DNA of 64,000 nt from Coriolopsis trogii (GCA_020543525.1 JAHYIO010000003.1:868001-932000), one strand, 5' to 3'. Positions 37,769 through 49,877 are shown, numbered from the stretch's first letter. Made by a program: numbers and translations. Notes: generated by a model from the letters alone, not told the origin.

Positions 37769-38645
37769 ATGTCGCACCTCGCACATCTGCTGCGACAAGC
37801 AGCAGGTGCGCGCAGGGCGTATTCCGTCTTCTCGAAACCTGGGGGTGGCGGGTACTTCAACTCATCCAAGGGCCCCAAAGTCGTACCCCCCTCATCCACC
37901 AAGAACAAGGCCGAGTCATCTTCCCCCACCAATGCCGATAGTCCTTCAACTGCGCCAAAGGACGATACATCTTCCATGTCCTCTGGACCGCCCTCTCATG
38001 CGGACACGTCACCCCCTCACGTCCCTTCGCCACCGTCCTGGACGTACAGCTCGCAATTTGCGCCCGTGCACCCCCGTATCAACCCGCAAGACCTGAGGCT
38101 GCACCAATTCTTCTCCCTGCATCGCCCTCTCCTGACGCTACCCCAACCGTCGTCATCGCTTTTCGAATCGCATGCGTCGTTGTTCCCTGTTCCTCCGAAG
38201 CCGGCTCCCGAGAATGCCACTTATGGCAGCTTCGAAGAGATGATGGAGGCGTCTCCAGACGCGGACGCGGACGCTGCCCGCCAGCTTGCGAGGGCTATGG
38301 TCGTGAACCGGGTCGGAGCCTCTATCGCTTGGGAGGAGACCCTCCAGCGGTTGGGTCTGGATCTGACAGCGGGGCGGGCGGAGGAGGTCAGCCTTGCCGA
38401 AGCGGAGTTCCAGGTGTATATGGATAGCACCAAGAGGAAGCGCAGGAAGAAGATGAAGAAGCACAAGTGAGATCCCCTCTCTCCGCCCTTTTGTCTGTCT
38501 AGGGAGACGATAACTGATTTGTTTTGCGTTCTAGGCTGAAGAAGCGGAGACGCGTATGTACCCATTGGACACCTCGGACCCCATGAAATACTGACGTGTA
38601 CTCTTCTAGCTGAACCGGGCGCAGCGGCTGAAGATTGGACGGTGA
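37769..38645 (+). CDS. Mitochondrial small-subunit ribosomal protein mS38 (Cox24/AURKAIP1 family)
   Basis: Three exons (37769-38466, 38535-38553, 38610-38645) give 250 aa. The N-terminus MSHLAHLLRQAAGARRAYSV is a typical mitochondrial presequence. Residues ~25-190 are Pro/Ser-rich and poorly conserved. The conserved mS38 (DUF1713) helix is at the extreme C-terminus: STKRKRRKKMKKHK, LKKRRR, LNRAQRLKIGR, spread over three exons, the middle one only 19 nt. In yeast the homologue Cox24 is also needed for COX1 maturation. The assignment rests on this last segment, which is diagnostic. Confidence 0.9.
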
Positions 38646-40170
38646 TATTAGAATACGCGGCTTTCTTTGTCGGACTCCGCCGAGCACCCATCTGCTGTAC
38701 ACCTGCATAGCGCCGTAATCTACCCACTGATTCCTCTCACCAGATATCTTATTACTCCTTGCAGTGCGTTGCAGTTGTGGTTCCGCATAAGATGGCCCTC
38801 TGTTTGACATGTCCTGGAGTGTACCGTTCGAAAGGTGTCGATGTGGTACGTCCTGTCACTGTTCCTCTCTGTATCCTCCCTTCTATTGTGCCTCGAATAA
38901 GGCTAGCAGGACCCGTATGGTTGGCCATAGTTGCGACTCAGGGTATACCCAATCCCTGTCAGTCTTATTGACATGCCTACGTGACTCGGCGAGTTTGTGC
39001 TATTCGTTAAGTGTCGAGAAGCCGACATATTGCACTGGCGAAATAGCGGTTCGCATAGCACGAAATTGTGACCATTCGTCGGCGGATGTTATGATTCGCC
39101 TTTCGACTCATGACACAGCGCCGCGGGAGCGTATGTCAACGCCGCGGGCGTCGAAGCTTTGTAACCTGCCTATCTGGGCTGCCTCTGCGGGGGAGCTTGA
39201 CTCGGTCTTCTCATCGGACCGCAGCGGATGGTCAATCGTTACGCGATCAGCCCAAAACACCCCCGGCTGGAGGCTGGTGGTGCAGACATAGAACCACTCC
39301 CCGTCCCCGCAGATGCGGTTATTGTTCTCCATTCGATCGCAAGGTCAATCACGGGGCGGCAAGTTCTTAGGTGTCACAGCCACCGAGCGAAGGTGTTCTT
39401 ATAAGAGAACGGAGATGCCGTCCTAGGTTGATTCCAACAAATCGTTCTGTTCGCCGGTCAGGGGAACTTCCATTCTCTCGCAAGGTTCGTAGCCGGATGC
39501 TGGTGGCCGGGTGTAGATGATCTTACTCGCTTCTCTATCAGCAGTTGGCATCCCCATTCGCAAAACCACCCACCGCCCGTCATATGTGGAACGTTTCTAT
39601 CCTCACACGGATACACATCGGGCTCGTCTCGAACAGCGGATGAATCGACTCAAACCCACCTCACACTGCGGCTACGCACTCACGACATCGCGTGCGTTCC
39701 AGCAGATTCCGCTCTACGCATCTGTGACTTTTGTGGTCTGCACTTGTTGCGACTTTCCTTTTGCAGGCCCTGCAGCCCTGCAAGGGCGCAGCGGCGAATC
39801 GAAGCGACTTCCCTCCCTTGACCAAATACTGGCTGCTGCACGCGCTACAAACCTTGTCGGTTCGCCCTAGCACCCCGTATTCAATGCAGTGTCCGAACTC
39901 CGGTGCTCGAAGACTGTGACGCGCTCTTCTTCGCATGACTCGGCCCCCTCCGCGCGACGCTATCGCAGTGTCATCTCTCTCTTTTCGGATGGGACACACC
40001 AAGATGCGCTTCAAGCCGGGCTCTCCCGCCGTGTCCTTGCCACAGGTATGTCGTCTATCCCTCCGCAGTACTTAAGCCCCCCTTCCCTTCCCCTGCCTGC
40101 TTCCCTCCTCATTCCCTCCTTCACTCCCCCTACCCAAACGTCTCTGCCCAGCGTAACCAGCGTGTGTCAT
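38646..40170. other. 1.5-kb region without a supported gene
   Basis: Open frames here are short and unrelated to known proteins. The reading frame of the following Ser/Pro-rich gene stays open back to about 39880, so part of this may be its leader or extra N-terminal codons. No repeats seen. Confidence 0.5.
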
Positions 40171-41120
40171 ATGTCCTCTCGTCCACCTCAAAGCCGGCCA
40201 ATCCCCATATCACCGTCGTCGCGGTCGAGAAGGTCGCCGTCCCCCGTCCGGACTGCGTACTCCTACTTCCCCCAAGAAAGCTCGGACTACAGCGGCAGTC
40301 AAGGATGGCACTCTTCCCAACTGCGCCATCCCGCACGGTCTGCGAGCCGTTCGAGCGGCGGCTATAGCTCGGATCTCATCTTTTCCATGGATTCCGAGCG
40401 CTCTTCCAACTCTGGCTCATCGCGACAAGGCTCTGCAGAGCCTGCTCTTCTCTATGACATTCCTGGCGCAGGCCACCCGCTGTCAGACAGCCCGACGTTG
40501 TCGACGTGTGCTCGCTGTGGGAGGCAGTTCTATGCGTGCCCCCCTGGACAAAGCTATGACAGATCTCGTCGGCAACAAGGTCCCTTCTGCCCCTCTTGCC
40601 GCATGCAAGGCGCTTCGCACCAGGTTCGTCGGCACTCGCCTGACGACTTTTGCCAATCGGCTTCTACCTTCTGCCCAAGCCCACCAACGCGGCATATAGA
40701 CCATCGGCCGCCTGCCTATAGATCGCAGACTGAATACCCTGGACACGAAGCCAGAGGGGGGCGCCCGCGAGTGCAGAGTATGTGTCCATCTACCGACTCT
40801 TTACCACGAAATGTTTATGCTACACAGGTACCTCCACGTCGACGCATGTCATTGGTCGTGCGTTCCCTTCCTACGGTGCCCCTCAAGCTGCCGGCCGACG
40901 TCCGGCGGCACAGCCATTCCCGCCCTCTTCCTACATCGACCCGCACGTCCTGCCGCAAGCCACCCCCGTAGTAGGCTCCTACCGCTCTCCATACCAACTT
41001 CCCCAGCTGATTACACAGCTGCAGCAACGCGCTGCGCCTGCTAGCAACATCTCGCGTCCACGCACCGCCGACCCTTACGGCGTCTCGTCTGCAAGCCGTT
41101 ATACCTACCGAAGGCAGTGA
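40171..41120 (+). CDS. Ser/Pro-rich protein with a putative zinc-binding CxxC pair
   Basis: Not recognised. Two exons (40171-40777, 40828-41120) with canonical sites give 299 aa from the ATG at 40171; an in-frame ATG at 40048 would add 41 residues. The sequence is dominated by Ser, Pro and Arg (SSRSRRSPSPVRTAYSYFPQ). The only fold-like element is CARCGRQFYACPPGQ followed about 20 residues later by FCPSCR, which could bind one zinc. The C-terminus is Pro/Ala/Gln-rich and ends SASRYTYRRQ. The intron keeps the frame and composition across the joint, which argues for a real gene. Probably a disordered regulatory or nuclear protein (inference). Confidence 0.6.
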
Positions 41121-41436
41121 CTGTCGCTGTCTTCGACTATCCTTATGCGTATGGCATTGCCTCTGTGTCCGCTTTGTTCCACCTGTCCTCCTGATATCCT
41201 GGCTCTAGTATCACTGCGTGTATCATCTGTCTCATGCGTATCATGCGCTTAAATCTTACAGATATGTTCAGACGATGCGTAACCATGTACAATATACAGA
41301 CCCGATCGGATTCTCATGTAGCTCGGACGTGTTACTCAGGCATATACAACGATACCCGAACCAGTATAGCTCTACAGATTGCCCACATTCTCGTGCACGT
41401 ATGCCAAATATCCCTACACAAGTACCTACGACCTCC
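41121..41436. other. Short region between two convergent genes
   Basis: 3' untranslated space of the Ser/Pro-rich gene (plus) and the F-box gene (minus); AT-richer than its surroundings. Nothing else seen. Confidence 0.5.
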
Positions 41437-42705
41437 CTATGCTACCTGTATTGTACACCCTCTATCGTACAGCGGTTGTGCGAGCTGTTTGAACTCTTCG
41501 TCTCCGACCACAGCCCTCCAATTCCCATGAAGTACAATCCGCTTCAGCGCAGGAAAGTCCTCCGATCGGTTGTACGCCTCAAAGTGGCGCCCTAGATGCT
41601 CCCAGTACTCGGGGCTCCCCACGCGGAAGAACGAGTGCAGATGGGCGTGCAACCGAACTGTCTCGAGCGCCTCCATCGGGCGCGGGCTTCCAGACTCCTC
41701 TGCGTCCCGAGCCACGGGTTTAGGGAACGACGGGGCATGCGTGAAGTGCACGTAGTAGTTAAGCTCCTGGAGCCCCGTTGTGCACGCCCCGAAGATGTGC
41801 GTGAGGAAGTCGCGCATGAAGAACTTGAGGCTGGCCCCGAGCTCGATGGTGCGCAGCTGGGGGCCGAACGCATCCCAAAACGGCGAGAACGTTTCCGGTT
41901 CGGAGATGTGGTCGAAGATGGCATGGGTGAGGGCGGGGAGCTTCCAGCGGCTCAGCTTGAGCATGAAGTACGCGTTGATCCGCCGGAAGCGGATAGTCGT
42001 GAGGTGCTCGAGGCAGATGGTGACATTCGGCGCGTTGACGTACCCGACCCACATCGTGCCCCCGACCGAGAGGTACTGGATGTTCGGGGCGCGCTCGAGA
42101 ACGTCGTGGAGGGAGTTGATACCGCCTGTGCGGGCTGCTTCATTGTGGTGCGACCAATCAATGCGTTTGAGCGACGGCAAAGGTGGACAAGTGGTGGGAA
42201 AATCGTATGCCAAGGTCGAAAAAGTGTCGATCGTCCTAACGAGGATTTGCAGGGAAGAGCATTGCTTGAGTGTCAAGACGGCCGCCAAGGGGTGAGCGCT
42301 GAGGGTTATAGTACTGGAGTAGGGCAGCTGGACGCGGCGGACAAGGCTTGCACACGGGGGCATGGTCGCGTTCAAGTCCTCGCCTTCAAGTAGCATGCGG
42401 TCAAACGAGCGGCCTGCACGAGGTATAACGAGGTCTTCACATAGAAAACGCATTGTCCACAATCGCCACTGCTTGCAAACGAGAACAAGGGCTCGTTTGA
42501 TTGCATACACCTGGGGCGATTCGACATAGATATCGACAGCTTGGAATGGATGATATTCCGTAGCAAGAAGCGAGTATGTCCATGAGCCAAGGGTAGCCAA
42601 CCGGAAAATCTGGAGCCATAATTCGACTGGAAGGAAGGGAGGTGAACCTGCGTGCATATCGCCTGGCCGAATGTGTGGCCGCAGGAGACAACCCGCGAGC
42701 AGCAT
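41437..42705 (-). CDS. F-box protein with leucine-rich-repeat-like C-terminus
   Basis: One uninterrupted 422-residue frame, unlike almost every other gene here. The N-terminal F-box reads PFLPVELWLQIFRLAT and continues through KRALVLVCKQWRLWTMRFL. The rest has irregular LRR-type strands (LPSLKRIDWSHH, NIQYLSVGGTMW, LEHLTTIRFRRINA, LRTIELGASLKFF, FPALKRIVLHGNW). This is the layout of the large, rapidly evolving F-box families of agaricomycetes, presumed substrate receptors of SCF ubiquitin ligases. Substrate unknown. Start at ATG 42705. Confidence 0.88.
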   Translation of the reverse strand: MLLAGCLLRPHIRPGDMHAGSPPFLPVELWLQIFRLATLGSWTYSLLATEYHPFQAVDIYVESPQVYAIKRALVLVCKQWRLWTMRFLCEDLVIPRAGRSFDRMLLEGEDLNATMPPCASLVRRVQLPYSSTITLSAHPLAAVLTLKQCSSLQILVRTIDTFSTLAYDFPTTCPPLPSLKRIDWSHHNEAARTGGINSLHDVLERAPNIQYLSVGGTMWVGYVNAPNVTICLEHLTTIRFRRINAYFMLKLSRWKLPALTHAIFDHISEPETFSPFWDAFGPQLRTIELGASLKFFMRDFLTHIFGACTTGLQELNYYVHFTHAPSFPKPVARDAEESGSPRPMEALETVRLHAHLHSFFRVGSPEYWEHLGRHFEAYNRSEDFPALKRIVLHGNWRAVVGDEEFKQLAQPLYDRGCTIQVA

Positions 42706-42824
42706 GACAGCCGCCCTACCGCCCGTCGCCGGCTATCCGGTCCGACCCGCAATACTGTAACTAGTAATAAGTCATTCCAGGACAGCCTGGCTACCAGTGG
42801 GACGTATAACACGTCGACTCGTAC

Positions 42825-44812
42825 CTAAGGCGTTGTATCAGTGTAACGCCAAACACGGACCCCGCCTTTCCTCCGGTCATCACCCTCCCAACCATATTCG
42901 GCACGCCAGACCTCCTGATATCCCACTCGCTGCAAAATGTCTCGCACATATTCCCCTTCCAGCAGCGCTCCGAAGAAGACTAGATTTTGCGGCCATTCGT
43001 GCCGCCACGGATACAGTTCCTTCGTCACAACGCCAGGCTTCGAGCGTGGCATCGGCGAAGGCGGGAACGAAGGGTTCACCTCTTTCGGGAACCGTGTCGC
43101 CAAGTACTGCGCGGGCGACTCGTAGAAGATGTCTGTCTGGTCTTTGTACTCGGTAATGTTCTGGCCCCTAGTGATCGTTCGGTCAGTCGGTCAGAATCGC
43201 TGAAACGATCCATATCGCATTAGTAACATACAGCAAGGGGGGTTCACAGCCGAGCGCCCACAGAAGGCCGTCATTCGCTAGATCCGGGCGGTGCAGATAC
43301 GCCTGCCAGGGGGTTGAATGGCAAGGCATGAGGAGTCCGATGGACGCCGATTGGTCTAGAGGGAGGTGCCGCAGATAATGCATGACCTCTATTTGCGCTC
43401 GCTCATGGAAGAGCGTGACATAGGCGATGGCCGGCAAGGACAGCGGAAGGAACCAATGAGAGAGGCTGAGATATTTCAGTGAGACAGGTCGTGGGCCATT
43501 CTCATAGTAGGAGTCTACCAGTGATTTGGCTGAGAGGATGTGCATCAGAGGAAGTAGGGGGTGGATGAATCGCCACTCCTTGTGACCTGCAAGAGAGTAG
43601 ACGGAGATGGTCCACACAATCAAACCTAGGAGGGCCCTCATAGAACGGGAACCCGTCCGTCCCGCGTGATATGTGCCTTCCAAGAACCATGGGATGGCCG
43701 GGGCGCAGACGATCGGTATGGCCTGCGTTAGGTAGTAGTGCCATGGGCTTCTCCCATAGAACAGAGATACCGAGGACGCATTGGTCAGCAGGAAGTTGAG
43801 CGGAGTGAACGTGAATCTTGCGTGATATTTGGAATCCAAGGACAAGATGCCGAGGACAATCAAAAGGCTACAAGGTTCAGGGCTCAGGTAAGAATCGGCT
43901 GCGCAAATTCATATAAAACACGAGCATACCCCACCGCGAGTGCGTTGACTACCAGAAAGAGGACGTCCTGAGACCTCTTCCGGAGGTTCCACAGCAGCCA
44001 TGAGAACATGAACGTCCAGATGACTGCATTTGTCGGTCTGATCGTGCACGCAATCGCTGCGAGAACCAGTGCTTTTCTCACCTCACTCCTGGATGAATAT
44101 GTCAGACCATATGATCGAAGGGTCGCGTCGAACCACATGCCTCCAGGACGGCATAGCCACGTCCCACGGGAAGTAGCTCAAGGCCATAGTTGTCAGAGAA
44201 GTCTCGGCCGAGTTTGAGATGGAACGCGAAAGTGACAGGCCGTGAAAGAAGGATGTAAGTGACAGGTAGAACTGTACGGCCAGTCAGTCGCCGCACGAGC
44301 AGATGAACGCGTCGTCACTTACGGCGGCGTTCACATAGCGTTCTCCTGCTACCTTCCTCGTGAGGCGCATCAGCCATATATCCGTCCCTGCCGCAATCAG
44401 GCCGTGTAGGAGCTTAGGACCCCAGATCTGTTATTAAGCATATCAGCACCTATTCCAGAATGCAATAAATGTAACACTCACCTACCAGAGCAGAGGTGTC
44501 ATCAATATTAAGGACTTTAAGGGTCCAGTAAATGGGTATATTCAACGCGGGATAGACTATGCTTCGTATCGGTTCCGCCGTGAGCCATTCCCAAGTGAGC
44601 TGGCCATATCCAAAGACAGCGTGGTGTGCGACCTCCAAGCTTTGGTAATACTCGTCAGGTTGGAAGAAGGTACTAGTTGCGAGGGCAATCCCAACGCGAA
44701 CGCCGATGGCCAGGAGAGATCTGTTGACCATAACACGGGGTGGGGGCAGGAGTAAACCCTCAAGTTGAAGCCATAGGCGCCAGTAGGTTGTGGTGACGGT
44801 GTTTGGTAGCAT
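42825..44812 (-). CDS. GPI10: GPI mannosyltransferase 3 (Gpi10/PIG-B)
   Basis: ER multi-TM enzyme that adds the third mannose to the GPI anchor. GT22-family landmarks: the luminal catalytic motif TSTFFQPDEYYQSLEVAHHA, YGQLTWEW (usual GxGxxTWEW) and IRSIVYPAL. Later come LARxIRPTNAVIW-type sequence (ACTIRPTNAVIWTFMFSWLL), RSPWHYYLTQAIPIV and the family-typical HKEWRFIHPLLPLMH. The C-terminal luminal part includes HSTPWQAYLHRP and HEWPQNLVFFGALL. About seven exons. The start is taken at ATG 44812; an internal ATG 81 nt downstream (MVNRSLLAIG) would also give a complete protein. Confidence 0.93.
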
Positions 44813-45009
44813 GAGCGTCTATGGACCCTAGGAAGCTTCGTCACAGTCACGCGGGAAATGCAGGCCGCGGTACGTTCAATCTGACCGCGAAGCCATCGCG
44901 TCGAATAGAATGTCATATACAGCTAACATACAAAATGGTAGTCGCCCATAAATACTAAGGATACATCTGCTCGATATTTGGAAGCCATCGGCGGACCTCT
45001 CCCGACTCA

Positions 45010-47361
45010 TCATGATCTGCTCGCTAGGAACCTTGACGTCTTCTTTCTCTCCACGGGCGTGGACTCGGCAGAACGCGTGGTCACAGTTGTAGACTCTCGC
45101 ACTTGAGTAGCGACCACGGGTCTGCGCTCTAGAACGGAAGCGCTGAGCGGCGTAGATGCGGGCGAAGCTGTCGGCGTTGGCGCCAAAGGAGACGGCGAGG
45201 GCGAGACCGTTCCAGGAGTTCCAACCACAGTGGACGATGGGCTGTGAAAGGAAGGCGACTCAATGACCACGGATTGGAACGCAGCAGAGGACGATGGATT
45301 TCCCGAAGCGATGTTCCCTGGGACTGGGAACGACGGGGAGTCAACGATCATGCCTGGTATTTGTACCGACGACTTCGAAGGCCCTTGCGAAGGGCCTAAC
45401 CCTTTATACGTTTTGGTAGGTACAGCGATGGGTGTACCAGATGGTATCTTCGGAGATGATCGTGCCGTAGTTGTGATTGGGGTAGACAAACTGGACCCTG
45501 GTGATAAAGGTGAACGCGGCGTGGCTGGTTCACCCAAGGACATCTTGAACTGCGAAACTTTGGAGGGCTTCGGCTTCGGTGCAAGGGTAATGTCATTCTC
45601 GGGTGGCGATGTGTTCGCATCGCCGCTACTACGAGAGTCTTCCGCAGATGTGGTCCCTGACCTTGGGGAGTCCGCTGAACCCGAAGGAAGACTGGGCCCT
45701 ACATTTACAAGTTCGCCCTTCTTCAGCATTTCTAGCACCTCCTGCGAGGCTGGGTCCAGCTCATCCTCGCTCTCTCCGTCTTCACCTCCTACGAGATTGT
45801 CATCTTCGAGCTTGCCTAATCGCACTGCGCTCTTCAGCGTGGAGGACTGTGAAGCGGGCAGGATGGACGCGCCAAGAGATGAAGACGGGAGGGAGGAGGT
45901 TCGTTCAGCCCTGAACCGCGACACAGAAGGCTTCGGAGGAGAAGATGCTAGATTTGCTTCGAGTGGCACAACCTGAGCAGTCGCGCATGAGTGGAGAGCA
46001 GCACCTCTATCGAAACAACACTCACCGGTTGATCCCACTCGTCTTCTCCGTGGTCATGGTTGCGCATCGCAGCTAAAGCCTCGGCGCCGACAGTCGCACG
46101 CTTTTCGTAGTACTCCAAAGCAACTTCGCGTTGGTGTTGGGCAAAGTCGTAACCCTCAACGTCCCACTCAATCGGTTCGTTGTCCTGGGGTATACCGTAA
46201 TCACTCTCTTCCGAATCGTCATGAGACGAAGGCGGAGGCGCATCATCAGCAGCAGCAGCATTTTGGGCAAGAACAACTTCGCCGCTTTCGTCGGAGGCTG
46301 CGGACCCCGGCTCTGATTCGTCGTCTGAGTCCGGTTGGGTGGGTGGAGGGGGGGACTTGGGGCCTCGAGGTATTTTGCCCGGGACTCGTTCAATAACGTT
46401 CATCCGCATCGGCCCTTTATCCATCTGAGCTCTCGTGAGCGGGGTTGTTTTCCCGCCTGGCTGCAGGGTTGCAGGTGAGACGTCTCCCCAATCGAACGCA
46501 GGGGGCATAGGGACGCTGTTCGCAGGTTGGTATTCATGGTCGGGAGGAAGATCGGCGAACGTGACGCTCTTCTTCGGCTTGAGTTTCTTGCGCTCTTCCC
46601 GTGCCTTGTTCTCCGCATCCTCGAGCTCGCGCTGTTCCTTCTCCTGCCGATCACGCGCCTGCGCCAGGTTGCGCAGGAGCGCTTTGCCCATTTTCTTCTG
46701 CATCTCTCGAGCCTTTTTCAGCGCGTCCATCTCGACTTCTGCGGCCTTCTTACGTTGCTCGAGCTCGATCTTGAAACGCTCCCGCTCTTCCTCCTCATCC
46801 TTCTCCTGCTGGACGCGTTCCTCCTCCTCCAATAGATCGAGGATGCGCTCGCGTTCGGCGCGTCTACGAGCCTTTTCCGCCGAGGAGAGAGCCCAAAGGG
46901 GGATAACATCGATATCATGGGAAGCTGATGTAGCCGGTGGGGGGACGGACGGGCCATCCGCTGTGTGTACGGGTTCGACGATATCGATTATTGGCAAACC
47001 CTCTTCGTTGAGCAGCTACATAACCGACCGACGTTCGAAGCTGTGCGAAAGTGAAAGTAGAAGGAACATACCTCACCCTTCTCGTTGCGCTGGGACGTGT
47101 CGGGCATCACATCTTCCCCCAATAGTTCACCCAGCTTGTCGGATATTCTCCGAACCTGGTCCGGCTTCAGCTTCTCCCCTCCGGCGGCCTCTGCCCCCGG
47201 CGCAAGTGAATCGAGGAGCGCCTGAAGGGCTGTCGAAACATAGCAAATACCGTCAGATGCGCCAGTGCGGGGCGAGCGCTCGAAAGCTATGTCATTAACG
47301 CACCTTCTGCGCGACTCTCGCTCAAACTTTTTGCTGACCCGGCCGGTGTCGAGGTTGCCAT
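45010..47361 (-). CDS. DUF3835 (URI/Bud27-like) protein
   Basis: Starts MATSTPAGSAKSLSESRAEG at 47361 in a short first exon. Then come ALQALLDSLAPGAE, VRRISDKLGELLGED and LLNEEGLPIIDIVEP. A long charged coiled coil follows (about residues 110-230, Glu/Lys/Arg-rich, with EKARRRAERERILDLLEEEE). Then SVTFADLPPDHEYQP, PLTRAQMDKGPMRMNVIERV, an acidic segment, and a ~330-residue Ser/Thr/Pro tail containing two short DUF3835-type elements (PSVSRFRAER and KVSQFKMS) and ending SRFLASRS. DUF3835 is shared with Bud27/URI, which assemble RNA polymerases with R2TP. The prefoldin domain of URI is not evident, so only the DUF3835 part supports the link. Shares a 222-bp promoter with PNO1. Confidence 0.8.
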
Positions 47362-47583
47362 GCCAGAGCGAGTGGTTGGGCGATGTAAGAGTCCTCAGTC
47401 GTCACCAGCTACTTAGGAGAGATGGCGGGAAGACGCGGGCTGGAGTGCGCACGCTGCCCCCTGCACGCTCCCTCGGCACACGCCGATCAAGTGTAGGTTT
47501 TCATGTAGACGCCCATAATTGCTCCTCTTCGTACCTACGCTCATCCTCCCCGTCCTCTATCGTCTCACGTCGAACGCTACGCC
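47362..47583. promoter_or_regulatory. Compact bidirectional promoter, DUF3835 protein / PNO1
   Basis: Only 222 bp lie between divergent start codons, so both genes must share promoter elements. No TATA box; the PNO1 side is CT-rich just before the ATG. Confidence 0.6.
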
Positions 47584-48647
47584 ATGGTTGTCTTGCACAC
47601 GCAAGCCGGAACATCTGATGAGGTCAAACACAAGAAGAACCGCCGCAAAATGTCCAAGAAGCCGGCGCGGGTAGCCTCCGCTGACGGCGCAGAAGATCAT
47701 GATATGGACGAGCAGCCTTCGGAGACAAATCCTCAAGCATCGACGGCGGATGCTGCGCCAGAGTCTAACTGGTCCGGAGGAGACGAAGACGTGATGATTG
47801 ACACCGACACTGCTGCACCACCGCAAGCAGACGCACCTGCATTTCCCCCTCTTCCCGCATCCGCGCAACGTACCGCTCTCAAGTCTGAGATCCGCAGGAT
47901 ACCTATACCCCCACATCGCATGACTCCGCTGAAGAAGGATTGGGTGAACATATTCTCACCGTTGACGGAGATGCTGCAATTGCAAGTGCGCATGAACGTC
48001 CAGCGAAAGTCTGTAGAGATCCGAGTGAGTGCCTCTGTGAATACAAGCCTTTAGATGACAGAACTAACTCTCGTGCAAGACCTCAAAACACACCAAGGAT
48101 ATTGGTGCCATTCAGAAGGGCGCCGACTTTGTGAAGGCATACGCCTTGGGTTTTGATGTTAATGTAGGTTATACTCCAGCACGCAAATAGGGTGCCTCTG
48201 ACCTTGTATAGGATGCTATTGCTCTCCTTCGATTGGACGACCTATACCTCGACTCGTTTGAGATCAAGGATGTGAAAACACTACATGGCGACCATCTCTC
48301 CCGCGCCATTGGTATGTCTGCTCGCATCTCCTGCCTGTATGCTGCTCACGAATCTAACGAACTGTAGGCCGTATCGCCGGCCAAGACGGGAAGACGAAGT
48401 TCACTATCGAGAACGCGAGTCGAACACGTATCGTCCTTGCAGACACGTACGCTCCTAATCTCTCTCTTATCTTACCAACGCATCTCATAAGATACTCGCG
48501 AACAGTAAAATCCACATTATGGGCTCGTTCCAAAACATAAAAATTGCCCGAGACGCAATTGTGTCTCTCATTCTTGGCTCTCCACCTGGGAAAGTTTATG
48601 CCGGTCTTCGAACGGTCAGTGCGCGCATGCGCCAGAGGGCACTATAA
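47584..48647 (+). CDS. PNO1: 40S assembly factor Pno1/Dim2 (KH domain)
   Basis: KH-domain protein of pre-40S particles that masks the 3' end of 18S rRNA near the Nob1 cleavage site. The N-terminus is Lys-rich then acidic. [19 protein letters not shown] followed by [19 protein letters not shown] starts the conserved part. Next exons give [40 protein letters not shown] and the second KH-like unit [20 protein letters not shown] with [20 protein letters not shown] and [18 protein letters not shown]. Five exons. Stop TAA at 48645-48647. Confidence 0.95.
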
Positions 48648-48948
48648 GTCTGTAGCTTGCTGGTATCACTGTATTGGGTCGTGTACGTTGGGTTGTAGCA
48701 TACTCAGATATAAACTGCATATATTGGATTGACAGCCTGTGTGTTCTCGACATACCACTCACGTACCGTCAACGAGTGAAACGGCGGGAAGACGGGACGG
48801 GACAATCAGACGCGGTCACGCTTCGTACTCAGGCGCTCTGCGGCTTCCTCTTGACCGCCACCTCCAAGCCCTCCTCGTCCCTGTGAGATTGCGCCCAGCT
48901 CCCTGCACAAACCGCAGGCCAAAAGGAATAATCAGCACATCACCAACG
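48648..48948. other. Intergenic region between PNO1 and the uS8m gene
   Basis: 300 bp between two plus-strand genes; the downstream promoter must lie here. Nothing distinctive seen. Confidence 0.5.
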
Positions 48949-49410
48949 ATGCTGCCTCACTACCTCTGTTCCCACATCCAAAACGCCTTTCGCGCACGGC
49001 ACCAGCACATTGCTGTCAACCACACGACCCAGAACCTTGCCATCCTCTCCATCCTCCTCCGCAGCGGTTTTCTCTCCAATGTAACACGAGGGACTATTGA
49101 GAAACCTGCTCCCGACGCCTTCCATGACGCACCCGACGCAGAGAGGCGGATATGGGCCGACCTCAAGTACCGCAACGACCGCCCGGTGCTGTCCGAAATG
49201 GAGCTCGTTAGTCGGCCGAGCAAGCGCATCCTCATGGAGGTCGACGAGATTCGGCGACTGTGCTCGGGAAGGCGAGTGCAGAACGTGAAGCCATTGCGCA
49301 TGGGCGAGATTGCGATCGTGAAGACGAAGGATAGGGAGAACGAGTGGCTGGAGGCGCGGGAGGCATTGCAGCTCAAGCTGCCGGGAGAGGTCATTTGCAG
49401 AGCGTGGTAG
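48949..49410 (+). CDS. MRPS8: Mitochondrial ribosomal protein uS8m
   Basis: Single exon, 153 aa from the ATG at 48949. It begins MLPHYLCSHIQNAFRARHQH, the start of fungal uS8m, where the usual S8 opening helix binds the central domain of the 15S rRNA. SILLRSGFLSNVTRG and the C-terminal S8 half (RRIWADLKYRNDRPVLSEME, SRPSKRILMEVDEI) follow. The protein ends ALQLKLPGEVICRAW, matching the GGExLCxVW-type end of S8 proteins. Confidence 0.88.
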   Translation: MLPHYLCSHIQNAFRARHQHIAVNHTTQNLAILSILLRSGFLSNVTRGTIEKPAPDAFHDAPDAERRIWADLKYRNDRPVLSEMELVSRPSKRILMEVDEIRRLCSGRRVQNVKPLRMGEIAIVKTKDRENEWLEAREALQLKLPGEVICRAW

Positions 49411-49877
49411 TCTGTGTCCGATATTAGGTGAGTGGCATTTACCCTCGAGTGGCCGTATGGACTCTGATTGAATAGCGTGGATTTCGTTAGGCATATTATG
49501 GTACACCATGCTAGATTAATGCTTGTTGCTCCCTAATACCAAGCTTGAGCACGTCTCCTCTCAAACACCCTACCGCGATTGCATATGAAAGCGAACCAAC
49601 TGTGTTCCGAACCTGGCCTTTTGAGAACAGCTTCGCGCCAAATCCATGTCCATTTCGGCACGAAAACCTCGTCCCTCATTGCTTGCAGTGTGGTACCTCT
49701 GGACGTGAATGCAGAGAGGTTGGCACGCGATATGGAGATTCCAAGTCGAAGCAAAGTATAGGCTTATACGGTACGTCCACTATGCGACTGACGCATGGTA
49801 TATATGGCACACGACTGTCTACCATCGCCTTTCCACGTCACTCCATATGATGTCTGCGTTCTCTGCTGCACCACCGG
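49411..49877. other. Region between convergent uS8m and reductase genes
   Basis: 470 bp of 3' flanks. No feature recognised. Confidence 0.5.
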
